The notes beneath the pieces were generated by a model. The model saw only the letters and a program-made list of their open reading frames with translations, did not search any database and had not been told where the DNA came from. DNA of 6,726 nt from an uncultured Janibacter sp. (lineage in GTDB: Bacteria; Actinomycetota; Actinomycetes; Actinomycetales; Dermatophilaceae), in NCBI GenBank assembly GCA_946222495.1, contig CAMICF010000163.1, forward strand, positions 1-6,726. Reading direction: 5' to 3'. This document shows, piece by piece, positions 5,870 through 6,726 of this stretch. Position 1 is the stretch's first letter, and every line of letters starts with the position of its first letter. A program made the position numbers and the translations under genes.

Positions 5870-6726
5870 ATGAGCGACGACATCCTCGACGTTGACCTGC
5901 TGGCCTTCGAGTCCGGGGACGGCGAGCGCGCCCGAGCCGTCGTCGACGGCCTGATGACCTCGCTCGAGACGGGGTTCGTCTACGTCCGGCACGACCTCTC
6001 CGAGGACCTCATCGACACCGCCTACGGGATGCTCGAGGAGTTCTTCACCGCCGAGCGGGACGTCAAGCAGCAGTTCGTCGCGCCCGGGACCCACGGCCAG
6101 ACGGGCTACACCGACCTCCTCGTCGAGACCGCGGCGACCTCCGACGTCGCGGACTGGAAGGAGATGCTCAACTGGGGCCCCTCGGTCCCGGCCGGGCACC
6201 CCCTGCGCACCCGGTACCCGCACCGCTACCACGACCCGGTGCTGCCGGAGTCCGCCGTGCCGGGCATCACCGAGACGCTCACGGCCTTCCACGACGCGGT
6301 CGCCGACCTGCAGCGCCGCGTGCTGCGGATCATCGCCACCGGCGTCGGGGCCCACCCCGACTACTTCGAGAAGATGCTCGTCGACGGTCCGACCCTCTCC
6401 CGGGCCATCCACTACCCGCCCATGGACTCCGCGCCCGACGCCCCGCACGTCTGGGCCGCCGAGCACGCGGACATCAACCTCATCACCGCGCTGCCCCGCG
6501 CCACGGCGGACGGGCTGCAGGTGCGGCTCAAGGACAGGGGCGAGTGGATCGACGCCGTCGCACCCGATGGCGGGGCGATCATCAACACCGGTCTCATGCT
6601 CGAGGTCGTGACCAACGGTGTCATCGAGCCGGGCATCCACCGGGTCGTCGCCGCGCCGGGCCAGGGCGGCGACCGGTACTCGGTGGTGCAGTTCGCCCAC
6701 CCGACGCCGTGGACCGTCCTCAGCCC
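5870..6726 (+). CDS. Isopenicillin N synthase-like Fe(II)/2-oxoglutarate oxygenase (3' end cut by window)
   Basis: The frame stays open from the ATG to the window edge, giving 285 visible residues with no stop. It has the two parts of the isopenicillin N synthase/plant-type dioxygenase family. The N-terminal region has LETGFVYVRHDLSEDLIDTAY (32-52 in part), ending in EEFFTAERDVKQQF. The C-terminal double-stranded beta helix carries the iron ligands H199 and D201 (EHADINLIT) and H257 (PGIHRVV). RYS (R269, S271) is the usual 2-oxoglutarate carboxylate clamp, which argues for a 2-oxoglutarate-dependent enzyme rather than a true isopenicillin N synthase. All ligands are present, so it should be active. 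The substrate cannot be named: the family oxidises many small molecules, and no biosynthetic neighbours are visible. The family is usually 300-350 residues, so only the C-terminal end is likely missing. It starts 11 bases after the peroxiredoxin stop without a ribosome binding site. Confidence 0.9.
   Translation, partial: MSDDILDVDLLAFESGDGERARAVVDGLMTSLETGFVYVRHDLSEDLIDTAYGMLEEFFTAERDVKQQFVAPGTHGQTGYTDLLVETAATSDVADWKEMLNWGPSVPAGHPLRTRYPHRYHDPVLPESAVPGITETLTAFHDAVADLQRRVLRIIATGVGAHPDYFEKMLVDGPTLSRAIHYPPMDSAPDAPHVWAAEHADINLITALPRATADGLQVRLKDRGEWIDAVAPDGGAIINTGLMLEVVTNGVIEPGIHRVVAAPGQGGDRYSVVQFAHPTPWTVLS

Noticed and set aside
5801..6700. A 299-codon minus-strand open frame opposite the oxygenase
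   Set aside because: The plus strand carries a full set of oxygenase motifs; the antisense frame is rich in Val, Gly, Arg and Asp without motifs.

Overview
This is a high-GC window with the codon style of an actinobacterium (third positions almost all G/C, GTG starts common, long meaningless ORFs antisense to real genes). The proteins fit that reading: a homodimeric AceE-type pyruvate dehydrogenase E1, a DUF3052 protein and an AhpE-type peroxiredoxin, all typical of Actinobacteria. A member of Micrococcales is plausible, but that is an impression rather than a measurement.

Layout. Leftward (minus) strand: fdhD (1913-2797) is followed after a 76-base gap by aceE (1-1836), whose last third lies beyond the left edge. 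The gap holds an imperfect stem-loop and the aceE Shine-Dalgarno (SD) site. A 64-base divergent spacer (2798-2861) separates fdhD from the rightward genes. Rightward (plus) strand: two membrane proteins with bacterial PH (DUF304/YdbS-YdbT) domains that overlap by 4 bases (2862-3386 and 3383-4870), then a DUF3052 protein (4903-5337), an AhpE-like peroxiredoxin (5361-5858) and an isopenicillin N synthase-like Fe(II)/2-oxoglutarate oxygenase (from 5870, running off the right edge). No intergenic stretch exceeds about 80 bases. No RNA genes, CRISPR arrays, insertion sequences or attachment sites were seen.

How the genes work together. AceE feeds acetyl-CoA into the TCA cycle. FdhD activates a molybdenum formate dehydrogenase that is not encoded here. 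The PH pair is a membrane module of unclear job. DUF3052 and AhpE form a known actinobacterial neighbour pair that sits divergently from aceE in Mycobacterium tuberculosis; here the fdhD and PH genes lie between the two sides. The oxygenase follows AhpE closely but appears to have its own leaderless promoter.

I do not see a clearly new multi-gene system. The points most worth a second look are the interrupted aceE/DUF3052-ahpE neighbourhood, the extra cysteine in the peroxiredoxin, the insertion in FdhD, and the plus-strand genes that start without a ribosome binding site.
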